A DNA stretch of 14,850 nt from Eubacteriales bacterium. Lineage in GTDB: Bacteria; Bacillota_A; Clostridia; Christensenellales; Aristaeellaceae. Position numbers and translations under genes: made by a program. The notes under the pieces were generated by a model. It saw only the letters and a program-made list of their open reading frames with translations. It ran no database searches and had not been told where the DNA came from. Positions 1-6,533 of this stretch are shown here, piece by piece. The stretch is from contig JARKQO010000054.1 in the NCBI GenBank assembly GCA_029974855.1, positions 1 to 14,850 of the forward strand, given 5' to 3'. How positions within the stretch are numbered: the stretch's first letter is position 1; each line of letters starts with the position of its first letter.

Positions 1-149
1 CGCGGTTCTTACGATCAAGGGGGAGTTAGGAATTCCGGACTATCTTTGGAAGTCCGCCTTCCGAATAAACCCGTCCATATCCGCAACGGATTGAACAGGA
101 ATATGGGGCGTATCTCTGTTATACTTCCAGCGAAAGGAGGAATGCCACA
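1..149. other. Upstream edge, no recognisable gene
   Basis: I see no identifiable gene here. A reading frame open from the window edge ends with TGA at 92-94 (about 30 codons) and could be the tail of an upstream gene, but its residues match nothing I know. An inverted repeat CGGACT (36-41)/AGTCCG (51-56) is present. A TATACT hexamer at 120-125 could be a -10 for the next gene, but the nearest -35-like TTGAAC (91-96) is 23 bp away, too far for a normal promoter. Confidence 0.4.
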
Positions 150-1145
150 GTGGATATGCTCAAACGGCTGAATGACGCGATGGCCTGCATTGAGAACAAT
201 TTGACGGGAGATATGGACACCGCTGAAATCGCCCGTATGGCGGGCTGCTCCGAATACCATTTCCGCCGGATGTTTTCATCCCTTGCGGGAATCCCGCTGG
301 GAGAATACATTCGGCGCAGAAAACTGTCCGTGGCGGCAACGCTGCTGCAATCAAAGAGAGAAAAGGTAATCGACGTGGCGCTGGCATTGGGCTATGAAAC
401 CCCGGAAGCCTTCAGCAAAGCGTTTCAAGCAATGCACGGGATAAATCCGTCGCAGGCGAAAAAAGCGAATGTCGCGCTAAAGGCATTTCCGCCCATGACC
501 TTTCAACTGACCATCAGCGGAGGAATGGAAATGGATTATCGGATTGTGGAAAAAGAGGCTTTTCAAATTGTCGGCTTCCAAAAGAGAATCACGGTGCAAT
601 TCATAGGGGTGAATCCCCAAATGGAGGAGCTCGTTCAAAAGCTCACCCCTGAAATCGTTTCCGAGCTGAAAAGCCTGTGCAACGTTGAACCAAAGGGCAT
701 GCTAAGCGTATCCGCAAACTTTTCAGAGCGGACGGTGGAAGGAAGCGAAGCGGATCAGTATATAGGCGTGGCAACCACAAAGGCCCCACCAAAGGAGTAT
801 GACGTCCTGGAAGTGGAAGCGTCTGCCTGGGCTGTCTTTAGCGCGGGAGGCGCGTTCCCGGACGCGCTTCAAAAAACGTGGGCCCAAATCTATGCCGAAT
901 GGTTCCCGACCTCCGGGTATGAATTAACCGGAGGGCCCGAGATGCTGTGGAACGAAAGCCCGGACACTACAAAAACGGATTATCGAAGTGAAATTTGGAT
1001 TCCTGTAAAAAAGCGGGTCCAGGGCACCGCCAGTGAGCGTGTGCCCAGTGGGCACTGCCGCGCAGCGGCAAGCGAACGAGAGGTGGGACCTGTGGCGAGC
1101 AGCCGAACGGTTGTGAAGGCTGCGACGACCGAAGGTCCGGACTGA
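150..1145 (+). CDS. AraC-family regulator with GyrI-like effector domain
   Basis: Probable one-component transcription regulator that senses a small molecule. Residues about 5-105 form the double helix-turn-helix AraC DNA-binding domain, here at the N-terminus. Residues about 128-288 form a GyrI-like (AraC effector-binding, SOUL-fold) domain ending in the usual EIWIPVKK strand. The start is GTG at 150, set by AAAGGAGG at 133-140 with a 9-nt spacer. The protein should stop near residue 288, since relatives are about 285-300 residues, but the frame continues 43 more residues (289-331) through a hairpin-rich element with Arg/Ala/Ser-rich, unrelated-looking residues. This tail is probably acquired or non-functional sequence. 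The body of the gene is visibly less GC-rich than most of the window, which may point to transfer. Family assignment is secure; the effector and targets are unknown. Confidence 0.88.
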   Translation: MDMLKRLNDAMACIENNLTGDMDTAEIARMAGCSEYHFRRMFSSLAGIPLGEYIRRRKLSVAATLLQSKREKVIDVALALGYETPEAFSKAFQAMHGINPSQAKKANVALKAFPPMTFQLTISGGMEMDYRIVEKEAFQIVGFQKRITVQFIGVNPQMEELVQKLTPEIVSELKSLCNVEPKGMLSVSANFSERTVEGSEADQYIGVATTKAPPKEYDVLEVEASAWAVFSAGGAFPDALQKTWAQIYAEWFPTSGYELTGGPEMLWNESPDTTKTDYRSEIWIPVKKRVQGTASERVPSGHCRAAASEREVGPVASSRTVVKAATTEGPD

Positions 1146-1180
1146 AATCCCTGGTGGGGTGCAGGGGCGAAGCCCCTGCG
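1015..1180 (+). other. Cluster of four hairpins (possible intergenic repeat element or structured RNA)
   Basis: Four inverted repeats lie almost back to back: GTGCCC/GGGCAC (1041-1046/1050-1055), TGCCGC/GCGGCA (1056-1061/1065-1070), a nested pair GGACCT/AGGTCC (1086-1091/1133-1138) around GCAGCC/GGCTGC (1099-1104/1118-1123), and GCAGGGGC/GCCCCTGC (1161-1168/1172-1179). All arms are perfect complements. The element is more GC-rich than the adjoining AraC gene and supplies that gene's last ~43 codons and stop. Dispersed palindromic elements of this kind are common between clostridial genes, but I cannot test copy number here. Confidence 0.5.
1161..1179. terminator. Possible bidirectional terminator hairpin between convergent genes
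   Basis: An 8-bp perfect GC-rich stem with a GAA loop sits 15 nt past the AraC stop and 36 nt past the spoIVB stop on the other strand. Neither side has a U-tract, so intrinsic termination is uncertain; the position between converging genes is the main argument. Confidence 0.35.
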
Positions 1181-1215
1181 CTTCGTCGTTCCGCCCCCCG
1201 TCCCCGTCTCCCCCG

Positions 1216-2514
1216 TCACTTTTGCGCCAACATCCACTCAATAAACAGCCCGTAGCCCATGGTGGGGTCGTTGACGTAGACGTGGGTCACAGCGCCGATG
1301 AGCCGCCCGTCCTGGATGATGGGGCTGCCGCTCATGCCCTGGATGATGCCGCCGGTCTTTTCCAAAAGCTCCGGGTCGGTGACCTTCAGGACCATGCTGC
1401 GGGGAGTGGGCCCGCTTTGGCGGTTCACCTCCAAAATTTCCACGGTGTATTCCTTCATGCCCCCGGCGTCCACGGTGCTCAAAATGGTGGCGGGACCCAC
1501 CCGCACAGCGTCCTTGCGGCCGATGGGCAGGCCGTCGGGGTAGAGGGGATGGGGCGGGGGATTGGTGAGGCTGCCGTAGATGCCGAACTGGTTGTTGAGG
1601 ACAATATCCCCCAGCACCCGGTTCTCCCGCAGGAAGGAGCCCTTCAGCTCCCCGGGCACACCCCGCTTGCCCTTGCGCACGTCCACCACGTCCGCCAGCA
1701 GCACCTCGCCCCGGTTGACGCTTAAGATCTGCTGGGTATCGGTGTCGGTAATGGCGTGGCCCAGGGCGCCGTAGGTGATCCCCTGGGAGTCGTTTTCCCC
1801 TGACCGGCGGACCTGCCCGTAAAAGGACAGGGTGCCCACCCCGGCGGTGCTGTCCCGGACCCAGGCCCCAATGCGGTACAGGCCCGACTGGCGGTCCTTC
1901 TGGGGGGAGAGGGTGAGGTTCAGCAGGGAATCCCCCCTTTTGACGGTGAGGGGCAGGGGCCTGTCCCCGGAGGCGTTGAGCATGTTTTGGAGCTGGGTGG
2001 TTCCCTGGAGGGTTTCCCCGTCCACCTGGGTGATCACGTCCCCGGCCTTCAGCCCCGCCAGCCGGGCCGGGCTCTGGCCCTCGCCGCCGGACAGATCGCT
2101 GGTGCCCACCACCAGAACCCCCTGGGTATACAGGGCCACCCCCACGGCCTGGCCGCCGGGGTACAGGCGCAGCTCGTCCTGAACGTCGATCTCCACGTCC
2201 CGAAGGGGCAGCAGGCCAAAGAGGTTGATGGTGGCGGTGCTCTTGCCCTCGCTGCCTGCCTTCAGGCGCAGGCCGCCCAGGCTTTCATCCAGGGAGCTGA
2301 GGGCCTGGACATCCCCCTGCTTCACGGAGATGGAAAGGGGGAAGGCGCCCTGGACCAGGGCCTCCTGGCCCAAGGCCAAGGTGATGGTTTGGGGAAGCTC
2401 CCGCAAAAAAGCCGCGGGCGGGGAGAAGTATCCCAGCAGCACCAACGCGCTCAGCACAACCCCCATGATTTTCCGAACGCGTTCCCCTTTAGGATGCCGG
2501 TGCTTTGCATGCAT
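1216..2514 (-). CDS. spoIVB: SpoIVB, sporulation signalling serine protease (S55 family)
   Basis: SpoIVB is made in the forespore, crosses into the space between the two membranes and cleaves SpoIVFA, which releases SpoIVFB to process pro-sigma-K in the mother cell. The 432-residue product has an N-terminal hydrophobic segment (about 17-33), a PDZ domain (about 121-200, with the AGLKAGDVI carboxylate-binding-loop region) and the S55 peptidase domain. The catalytic set matches Bacillus SpoIVB: His253 in ALGHAITD, Asp380 in VTDPELL and Ser395 in GMSGSP, with the same Asp-to-Ser spacing of 15. The ATG at 2514 is preferred, with AGAGG 8 nt upstream; an upstream GTG at 2631 lacks a ribosome site. 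B. subtilis SpoIVB is 426 residues, so this is full length. I found no clear sigma-F or sigma-G promoter. Neighbouring recN and spo0A, usual in Bacilli, are absent. Confidence 0.95.
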   Translation of the reverse strand: MHAKHRHPKGERVRKIMGVVLSALVLLGYFSPPAAFLRELPQTITLALGQEALVQGAFPLSISVKQGDVQALSSLDESLGGLRLKAGSEGKSTATINLFGLLPLRDVEIDVQDELRLYPGGQAVGVALYTQGVLVVGTSDLSGGEGQSPARLAGLKAGDVITQVDGETLQGTTQLQNMLNASGDRPLPLTVKRGDSLLNLTLSPQKDRQSGLYRIGAWVRDSTAGVGTLSFYGQVRRSGENDSQGITYGALGHAITDTDTQQILSVNRGEVLLADVVDVRKGKRGVPGELKGSFLRENRVLGDIVLNNQFGIYGSLTNPPPHPLYPDGLPIGRKDAVRVGPATILSTVDAGGMKEYTVEILEVNRQSGPTPRSMVLKVTDPELLEKTGGIIQGMSGSPIIQDGRLIGAVTHVYVNDPTMGYGLFIEWMLAQK

Positions 2515-2602
2515 GCCCCGCGCCTCTTTTCCATAGTAATGCCTAGGGCAAGCGTTGACGAAAAACCCCCGGGCTATGTTGGAAATTGCTGCAAGAGGGG
2601 GC

Positions 2603-2624
2603 TCTTTCCCAAGGCAGGGAAAGA
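2603..2624. repeat. Inverted repeat between spoIVB and the fabT promoter
   Basis: TCTTTCCC (2603-2610) and GGGAAAGA (2617-2624) are perfect complements around a 6-nt loop, in the divergent spoIVB/fabT intergenic region. It is not followed by a T-run on either strand, so it is more likely a protein site or chance structure than a terminator. Confidence 0.3.
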
Positions 2625-2660
2625 AAAACACAGCGCCGCAAAAAGGCCCCCGAGCCGCCC

Positions 2661-2689
2661 TTGACAGGGAAAATCCCCGGTGCTATAAT
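2661..2689 (+). promoter_or_regulatory. Consensus sigma-A promoter for the fabT-like/DegV operon
   Basis: TTGACA at 2661-2666 and TATAAT at 2684-2689 are separated by exactly 17 bp, a perfect match to the vegetative consensus. Predicted transcription start is near 2696, inside or next to the first FabT-type box. A promoter this strong implies that repression or attenuation sets the output. Confidence 0.9.
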
Positions 2690-2696
2690 CCGTTTG

Positions 2697-2752
2697 TTTG
2701 AACATCAAAGGATCGGTGTTCAAAAAATGGTCTATTTGATTTGAACTTCAAA
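2697..2752 (+). promoter_or_regulatory. Two FabT-type operator palindromes downstream of the promoter
   Basis: TTTGAACATCAAA (2697-2709) and TTTGAACTTCAAA (2740-2752) both fit TTTGA-N3-TCAAA, the core of the FabT box described in streptococci (TTTGATTATCAAA type). The first begins at the predicted transcription start and the second lies in the leader, 43 bp further on. An additional GTTCAAA at 2718-2724 could pair as a half-site. The arrangement predicts autorepression of the downstream MarR gene by blocking initiation or early elongation. Confidence 0.75.
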
Positions 2753-2773
2753 CTATTTTGAAAGGAGGCCTCT

Positions 2774-3217
2774 ATGCCTTCAGCCCAAAACACCCTGAAC
2801 CAGATGCTGGTGACCCTGTTCAACCACATCTTGCGCATCGAGGAGCAAACCCTGGGCGTTCCCTTCCTGAGCATCCGGGAGGTGCACGTGATCGAGGCGG
2901 TGTGCGACGCCCCGGACCCCCGCATGACCGCTTTGGCCCAGCAGCTTCACGTGACCCCGGGCTCCCTGTCCGTGGCGGTGACCACGTTGGAGCGCAAGGG
3001 CTATTTACGGCGGGAGCGGGGGGTGGAGGACAGGCGGGTCATCTATATCCGGCCTACGGAAAAGGCCCTGGAGATTCAGCGCAAGCACGAGGCCTTCCAC
3101 CGGGAGATGGTGGAGGCGGTAATGGGGCTGGTCAGCGGCGGGGAGCTGGAGGTTTTGATCAAGGCCCTGGATAGCATCGATCATTATTTTGCCATCAAGG
3201 AGTTGGAGCATTCATGA
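2774..3217 (+). CDS. fabT: FabT-like MarR-family regulator of fatty acid metabolism
   Basis: A 147-residue MarR protein. Helices at the two ends (about 1-40 and 100-145) form the dimer interface, and the winged helix-turn-helix spans about 45-95, with recognition helix TPGSLSVAVTTLERKGY and wing RGVEDRRVIYI. The pattern (SIREVHVIEAV, LERKGYLRR, EDRRVIYI, the KHEAFHREMV helix) closely follows streptococcal FabT, which represses fatty acid synthesis genes with acyl-ACP as corepressor. Two FabT-type palindromes lie in its own leader. AAAGGAGG at 2761-2768 sits 5 nt before ATG 2774. Its stop overlaps the DegV/FakB-like start (ATGA), so the two are translationally coupled. No fab genes are in view. 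A general MarR regulator is the alternative, but promoter sites and partner gene both favour FabT. Confidence 0.82.
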   Translation: MPSAQNTLNQMLVTLFNHILRIEEQTLGVPFLSIREVHVIEAVCDAPDPRMTALAQQLHVTPGSLSVAVTTLERKGYLRRERGVEDRRVIYIRPTEKALEIQRKHEAFHREMVEAVMGLVSGGELEVLIKALDSIDHYFAIKELEHS

Positions 3218-4062
3218 TTCAGATTATTACCGACAGCATGAGCGATATCCGGCAGGAGGAAGGCCGTCGGGAAGGGATTCTGGTTCTTCCCCAGCATGTT
3301 CTTTTCGGGGAGGAAAGCTTTTTGGACGGGGTGGATTTGACTTTGGACGGGTTCTACCAGAAGCTGGCCCGGGTGAAGGAACTGCCCAAAACCAGCCAGG
3401 TGACCCCGGAGGCCTTTGCCACCGCCTTCCAGGAAGCCCTGGCCAAGGGGGACGACGTGCTTTGCATCACCGGCAGCAGCAAGCTCTCCGGCACCTACCA
3501 GAGCGCTATCATCGCCCGGGATATGCAGCCGGATTCCTCCCGGGTGTTTTTGGTGGATTCCCGCAACGCCTCCTTGGGGCAGCAGCTGCTGATCTGGGAG
3601 GCGGCCCGGCTGCGGGCCGGGGATGTGCCGGTGGAGGAGATCGCCCTTCGCATGGAGTCGCTGAAACGCCGCATCACCTTGGTGGGCCAGGTGGAGGACC
3701 TGAAGCATCTGGTGATGGGGGGCCGCCTGTCCGGGACCACGGCCCGATTGGGCACCACGCTGAACCTGAAGCCCATGCTGCGCCTGAAAGAGGGCAAGCT
3801 GGGGCAGGACGGCCTTACCAGGGGCAAGCGCAGGAGCTATGAGTGGTTTGCCAAGCAGCTTGCGGCAGAGCCCCGGGATTTGAACTACGCCGTGCATATC
3901 GCCTCGGCCCAGGCCCCCGGGGAGCTGGGGGCCCTGCGGGCGGCCCTGGACCAAAAGGGCCTCCTGGGGGACGACGTGCGGGAAATCGGCGTGGGTCCCG
4001 TGGTGGGAACCCATACCGGCCAGGGGATGCTGGCGCTGGCCTGGGTCCGGGCCCAGGAATAG
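3214..4062 (+). CDS. DegV-family fatty-acid-binding protein (FakB-like)
   Basis: DegV proteins bind a fatty acid and, as FakB, present it to the kinase FakA for phosphorylation, so that exogenous fatty acids enter phospholipid synthesis. At 282 residues it is of typical length. Ligand and head-group residues are present: N-terminal IITDSMSD (5-11), T60-S61-Q62, S92-G93-T94, VDSRNAS (114-120), R171 in GGRLSG and H267 in GTHTG. These correspond to the Thr/Ser/Arg/His set known from staphylococcal FakB1. The ATG at 3214 overlaps the fabT-like stop. No fakA gene (Dak-like kinase) is in the window, so a kinase must be encoded elsewhere if this is a working FakB. The coupling suggests that fatty acid capture and FabT-type control are made in fixed ratio. 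Ligand preference cannot be judged. Confidence 0.9.
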   Translation: MIQIITDSMSDIRQEEGRREGILVLPQHVLFGEESFLDGVDLTLDGFYQKLARVKELPKTSQVTPEAFATAFQEALAKGDDVLCITGSSKLSGTYQSAIIARDMQPDSSRVFLVDSRNASLGQQLLIWEAARLRAGDVPVEEIALRMESLKRRITLVGQVEDLKHLVMGGRLSGTTARLGTTLNLKPMLRLKEGKLGQDGLTRGKRRSYEWFAKQLAAEPRDLNYAVHIASAQAPGELGALRAALDQKGLLGDDVREIGVGPVVGTHTGQGMLALAWVRAQE

Positions 4063-4144
4063 CCTTTCGCAAAAAACCTACAAAATGCCCTGATGAGGCT
4101 TGTAGAGACTGGCATAAAAAAAGATAAAAAGTGACATCTATCTC

Positions 4145-4174
4145 TTGACAAGGCTCCGGGCTCCCGCTTACAAT
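4145..4174 (+). promoter_or_regulatory. Sigma-A promoter for the cupin-AraC regulator
   Basis: TTGACA (4145-4150), an 18-bp spacer and TACAAT (4169-4174) form a strong promoter. A-tracts at about 4115-4128, upstream of the -35, could act as an UP element. Predicted start near 4181 gives a leader of about 55 nt. Confidence 0.75.
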
Positions 4175-4236
4175 ACTTCTGAATCCAACAAGCGAGAGTA
4201 CTCATTTTTTCTGCACCCAGCGGAAAGGACCCATGC

Positions 4237-5175
4237 ATGCCAAGCACGATGTTTATGTCCCTGCCGCCCCAGGCAGTGGGTGGGGAGCCCGGCGTTTTTG
4301 TAGAGGGAATCCATATGCCCAACCCCCTGGTGCGGCAAAGCGGCATCTGGATCCATAGCGCGGGCAGCGCCATGCTCCAGGAGGAGGGGTATCAGCTGAG
4401 CGTATCCTCCTACTACCAATGGCTGATTCTGGAGGAGGAGAGCCTTCATTTCAGGTTCGGCCAGGAGGCCTATTTCCTGAAAAAAGGGGATTGCATGGTG
4501 ATCCCTCCCCAGCAGCAAAACTGCTACCTGGAGCATGCCAAGGATGCGCGGCTGCTGTGGTTCTCCCTTCAGGGCCCCCTGACGGAGAGCTTTTTGCGAC
4601 AAATGAACGCCCTCAGCGCCTTGCCGGCCCGGCAGGGCATGCTGCCCACCCAGATGCAGCTGACCCGGCAGATCGTGCAGGTGCTGGTGCGCCACAGTGG
4701 AACAGGGGACGCCAGCTATCAGCTGACCCAGCTGCTGTGGGGCATCATCGCGGCCCACAGCGGCCAGAGCATCGCCACCTCCGTCACCCTCAGCCATGAG
4801 ATCGCCCGGGTGGTGGATACCCTCAGGGCCAACCAGTATAAGGATTCCTTTTCCTTGGCGGAGATGGCGGCCATCAGCCGCATGCCCGTGGAGACCTTCC
4901 GCAAGCGCTTTTCCTCGGAGTTGGATATTCCGCCCTTGGGCTATTTGCAGTTTTTGAAGATGGAGCGGGCCAAGACCTTGCTTCGGGGCGGCATGAACGT
5001 GAAGCAGACCGGGGTGGAGATCGGCATGCCGGACCCCTACCATTTCAGCAAGCAGTTCAAGCAGGTGGTGGGCCTGAGCCCCACCGCCTACCTGAAGCAT
5101 GTGGGCGGGGTGGATGAAAGCTACGCCATGCTGGCCCAGGACTTCCAGGGGACCCGGGAGGAAGAGGGGGAGTAG
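4237..5175 (+). CDS. AraC-family regulator with N-terminal cupin sensor
   Basis: A 312-residue regulator of classical AraC layout. A cupin-type ligand domain occupies about 30-115 (strands around YYQWLILEEES, FLKKGDCMVIPP and LLWFSLQG), followed by a linker/dimerisation region. Two helix-turn-helix motifs span about 190-288 (SLAEMAAISRMPVETFRKRF, then VKQTGVEIGMPDPYHFSKQFKQVVGLSPTAY). Such proteins usually respond to a sugar or related metabolite and activate a neighbouring operon, but no transport or catabolic gene lies next to it here. ATG 4237 follows GGAAAGGA (4222-4229) by 7 nt; an overlapping ATG at 4233 is in another frame and goes nowhere. It has its own promoter and a downstream stem-loop, so it looks monocistronic. 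The acidic tail after residue 290 is not part of the fold. Confidence 0.9.
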   Translation: MPSTMFMSLPPQAVGGEPGVFVEGIHMPNPLVRQSGIWIHSAGSAMLQEEGYQLSVSSYYQWLILEEESLHFRFGQEAYFLKKGDCMVIPPQQQNCYLEHAKDARLLWFSLQGPLTESFLRQMNALSALPARQGMLPTQMQLTRQIVQVLVRHSGTGDASYQLTQLLWGIIAAHSGQSIATSVTLSHEIARVVDTLRANQYKDSFSLAEMAAISRMPVETFRKRFSSELDIPPLGYLQFLKMERAKTLLRGGMNVKQTGVEIGMPDPYHFSKQFKQVVGLSPTAYLKHVGGVDESYAMLAQDFQGTREEEGE

Positions 5176-5207
5176 GGGGAGCGCCCCTGGACATAGGGTT
5201 GCGACGC

Positions 5208-5243
5208 CTGGGGCAGGGGGAGGGAAAGCTCCCCCTGCCCCAG
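5208..5243 (+). terminator. Perfect 15-bp stem-loop after the AraC gene
   Basis: CTGGGGCAGGGGGAG (5208-5222) pairs perfectly with CTCCCCCTGCCCCAG (5229-5243) around a 6-nt loop, 32 nt after the AraC stop. Only CCCTTT follows, so it is a weak intrinsic terminator by sequence, but the very stable stem would at least protect the 3' end. Confidence 0.5.
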
Positions 5244-5301
5244 CCCTTTGCAGCTTGCTGTCCTATCACCCGTATTTTTGCGCGGAGCAGGGCGGGGGGG
5301 C

Positions 5302-5330
5302 TTGTGCTCCTCCCGCCTCCTTGCTATACT
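5302..5330 (+). promoter_or_regulatory. Probable pfkA promoter
   Basis: TATACT at 5325-5330 is a good -10; 17 bp upstream lies TTGTGC (5302-5307), which keeps only the TTG of the -35 consensus. Predicted start is near 5337, exactly where the leader hairpin begins. Confidence 0.55.
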
Positions 5331-5336
5331 AATGCG

Positions 5337-5371
5337 GGCAAGAAACCGCTTTGGAGCGGTTTTGGCTTGCC
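5337..5371 (+). promoter_or_regulatory. Hairpin at the predicted 5' end of pfkA mRNA
   Basis: GGCAAG+AAACCGCT (5337-5350) pairs with AGCGGTTT (5355-5362) and, after a 3-nt bulge, CTTGCC (5366-5371), giving 14 bp with a TTGG loop. It starts at the predicted transcription start and ends 9 nt before the pfkA ribosome site (5381-5388). It could be a 5'-end stabiliser or, with the short T-run beside the inner stem, an attenuator. Confidence 0.5.
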
Positions 5372-5394
5372 GTTAGGATGAAGGAGAGAGTACC

Positions 5395-6444
5395 ATGAAG
5401 AAAATTGGTATCTTGACCAGCGGCGGCGACAGCCCCGGCATGAACGCCGCTGTGGTGAGTGTGGCCCGCTCGGCGGAAATGTACGGGATCCAGCTGATGG
5501 GCATCAAGCGGGGCTATAACGGCCTGCTGGGCCTTAGCGACGACCCTGAGGACGATATCACGCTGCTGGATTTGGAAACGGCGCTGGATATCGCCGACCA
5601 ACGGGGTACCTTTTTGCGCACCGCCCGCTGCGAGGCTTTCAAAAAGCCGGAGGTGCAGCGGGAGGCAGCCGAAAACCTGCGCAAGATCGGCGTGGACGCC
5701 TTGGTGGTGATCGGGGGCGACGGCAGCTTCCGGGGGGCCCTGCGACTCAGCGAGCTGGGCATGCCTTGCATCGGCATTCCCGGCACCATCGACAACGATT
5801 TGGGCTATACCGAAGCCACCTTGGGGTATGATACCGCCGTGAACGTCTGCGTGGACGCGGTACGCTGCGTGCGGGCCACCAGCCGCAGCCATGACCGGCC
5901 CGCCGTGGTGGAGGTGATGGGCCGCAACGCGGGGGACATCGCCATGCGTACGGCCATTGCCACCGGCGCGGAGCTGGTGGTGGTGCCCGAGATGGAATGG
6001 GATGTGGACGCGCTGGCCAAGCGGCTGAACGAGCTGATCGCCGCAGGCAACACCCGGGCCACCTTGGTGATGGGGGAGCATTGCTGGCACAAGATGAAGC
6101 CCTTTGATTGGCGCAAGTTCCTCAACGACAACGGGGAAACCGTTTACGAAGGAGAGCACATCACGGCGGAGCGGCTGGCCAGTATTTTGAGGTGCAAGTG
6201 CGGCGGCGCGGAGGTTCGGGCCACGGTGATCGGCTACACCCAGCGGGGCGCCATCCCCACGGCCTATGACAGCGCCTTTGCCTTTGAGGCGGGGAACATG
6301 GCGGTGCGGCTGCTAAACCGGGGCGTTACCAACCAGGCGGTGGGGGTGCGCCATGGCCGGGTGTTCAGCATGCCCATCGCGGACGCGTTGAACATGCATA
6401 AGCACTTTGACCGGGAATTGTACGAGCTGGTGAACAGGCTGTAA
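5395..6444 (+). CDS. pfkA: ATP-dependent 6-phosphofructokinase
   Basis: Transfers phosphate from ATP to fructose 6-phosphate, the committing step of glycolysis, in the cytoplasm. The 349-residue chain has GGDSPGMN (10-17), the nucleotide site GGDGS (107-111), the catalytic loop PGTIDND (129-135, base D133), SHDR (165-168) and MGR (175-177). Gly110 and Gly130 are the residues that favour ATP; pyrophosphate enzymes carry Asp and Lys there. It is about 30 residues longer than E. coli PfkA, mainly from an insertion around 228-262, with an HCWHKMKPFDW segment. The usual GHIQRGG substrate segment reads GYTQRGA (280-286), so the fructose-phosphate-contacting His is Tyr281. AAGGAGAG (5381-5388) precedes ATG 5395. 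The gene is monocistronic and converges on the TIR gene. Family assignment is firm; the effect of the variant residues is unknown. Confidence 0.95.
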   Translation: MKKIGILTSGGDSPGMNAAVVSVARSAEMYGIQLMGIKRGYNGLLGLSDDPEDDITLLDLETALDIADQRGTFLRTARCEAFKKPEVQREAAENLRKIGVDALVVIGGDGSFRGALRLSELGMPCIGIPGTIDNDLGYTEATLGYDTAVNVCVDAVRCVRATSRSHDRPAVVEVMGRNAGDIAMRTAIATGAELVVVPEMEWDVDALAKRLNELIAAGNTRATLVMGEHCWHKMKPFDWRKFLNDNGETVYEGEHITAERLASILRCKCGGAEVRATVIGYTQRGAIPTAYDSAFAFEAGNMAVRLLNRGVTNQAVGVRHGRVFSMPIADALNMHKHFDRELYELVNRL

Positions 6445-6466
6445 TGGAAGTCCCAATGGGAATCTA

Positions 6467-6502
6467 CATCCTGAGGCGGATTGATGCTTGCATCATAGGA
6501 TG
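6467..6502. other. Nested inverted repeats between convergent pfkA and TIR genes
   Basis: Outer arms CATCCT (6467-6472) and AGGATG (6497-6502) enclose inner arms GATGC/GCATC (6483-6487/6490-6494). They lie 22 nt after the pfkA stop and 31 nt after the TIR gene stop. It may serve as a weak bidirectional 3' structure; no proper U-tract is present. Confidence 0.3.
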
Positions 6503-6533
6503 ATTTCATTGGATGGCAGGTTGGCCGGACCGC

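Noticed and set aside
1987..2664. 225-residue open frame antisense to spoIVB
   Set aside because: It is the complement of the SpoIVB PDZ and N-terminal coding region with no recognisable domain or ribosome site; spoIVB has its full catalytic set.
3184..4014. 276-residue minus-strand frame over the DegV gene
   Set aside because: His/Gln/Leu-rich shadow of a well-conserved DegV family gene, without start signals.
4063..4144. Terminator after the DegV gene
   Set aside because: Inverted CTACAA/TTGTAG and ATGCC/GGCAT arms exist but have long loops and are followed by A-runs, not T-runs, on the transcribed strand.
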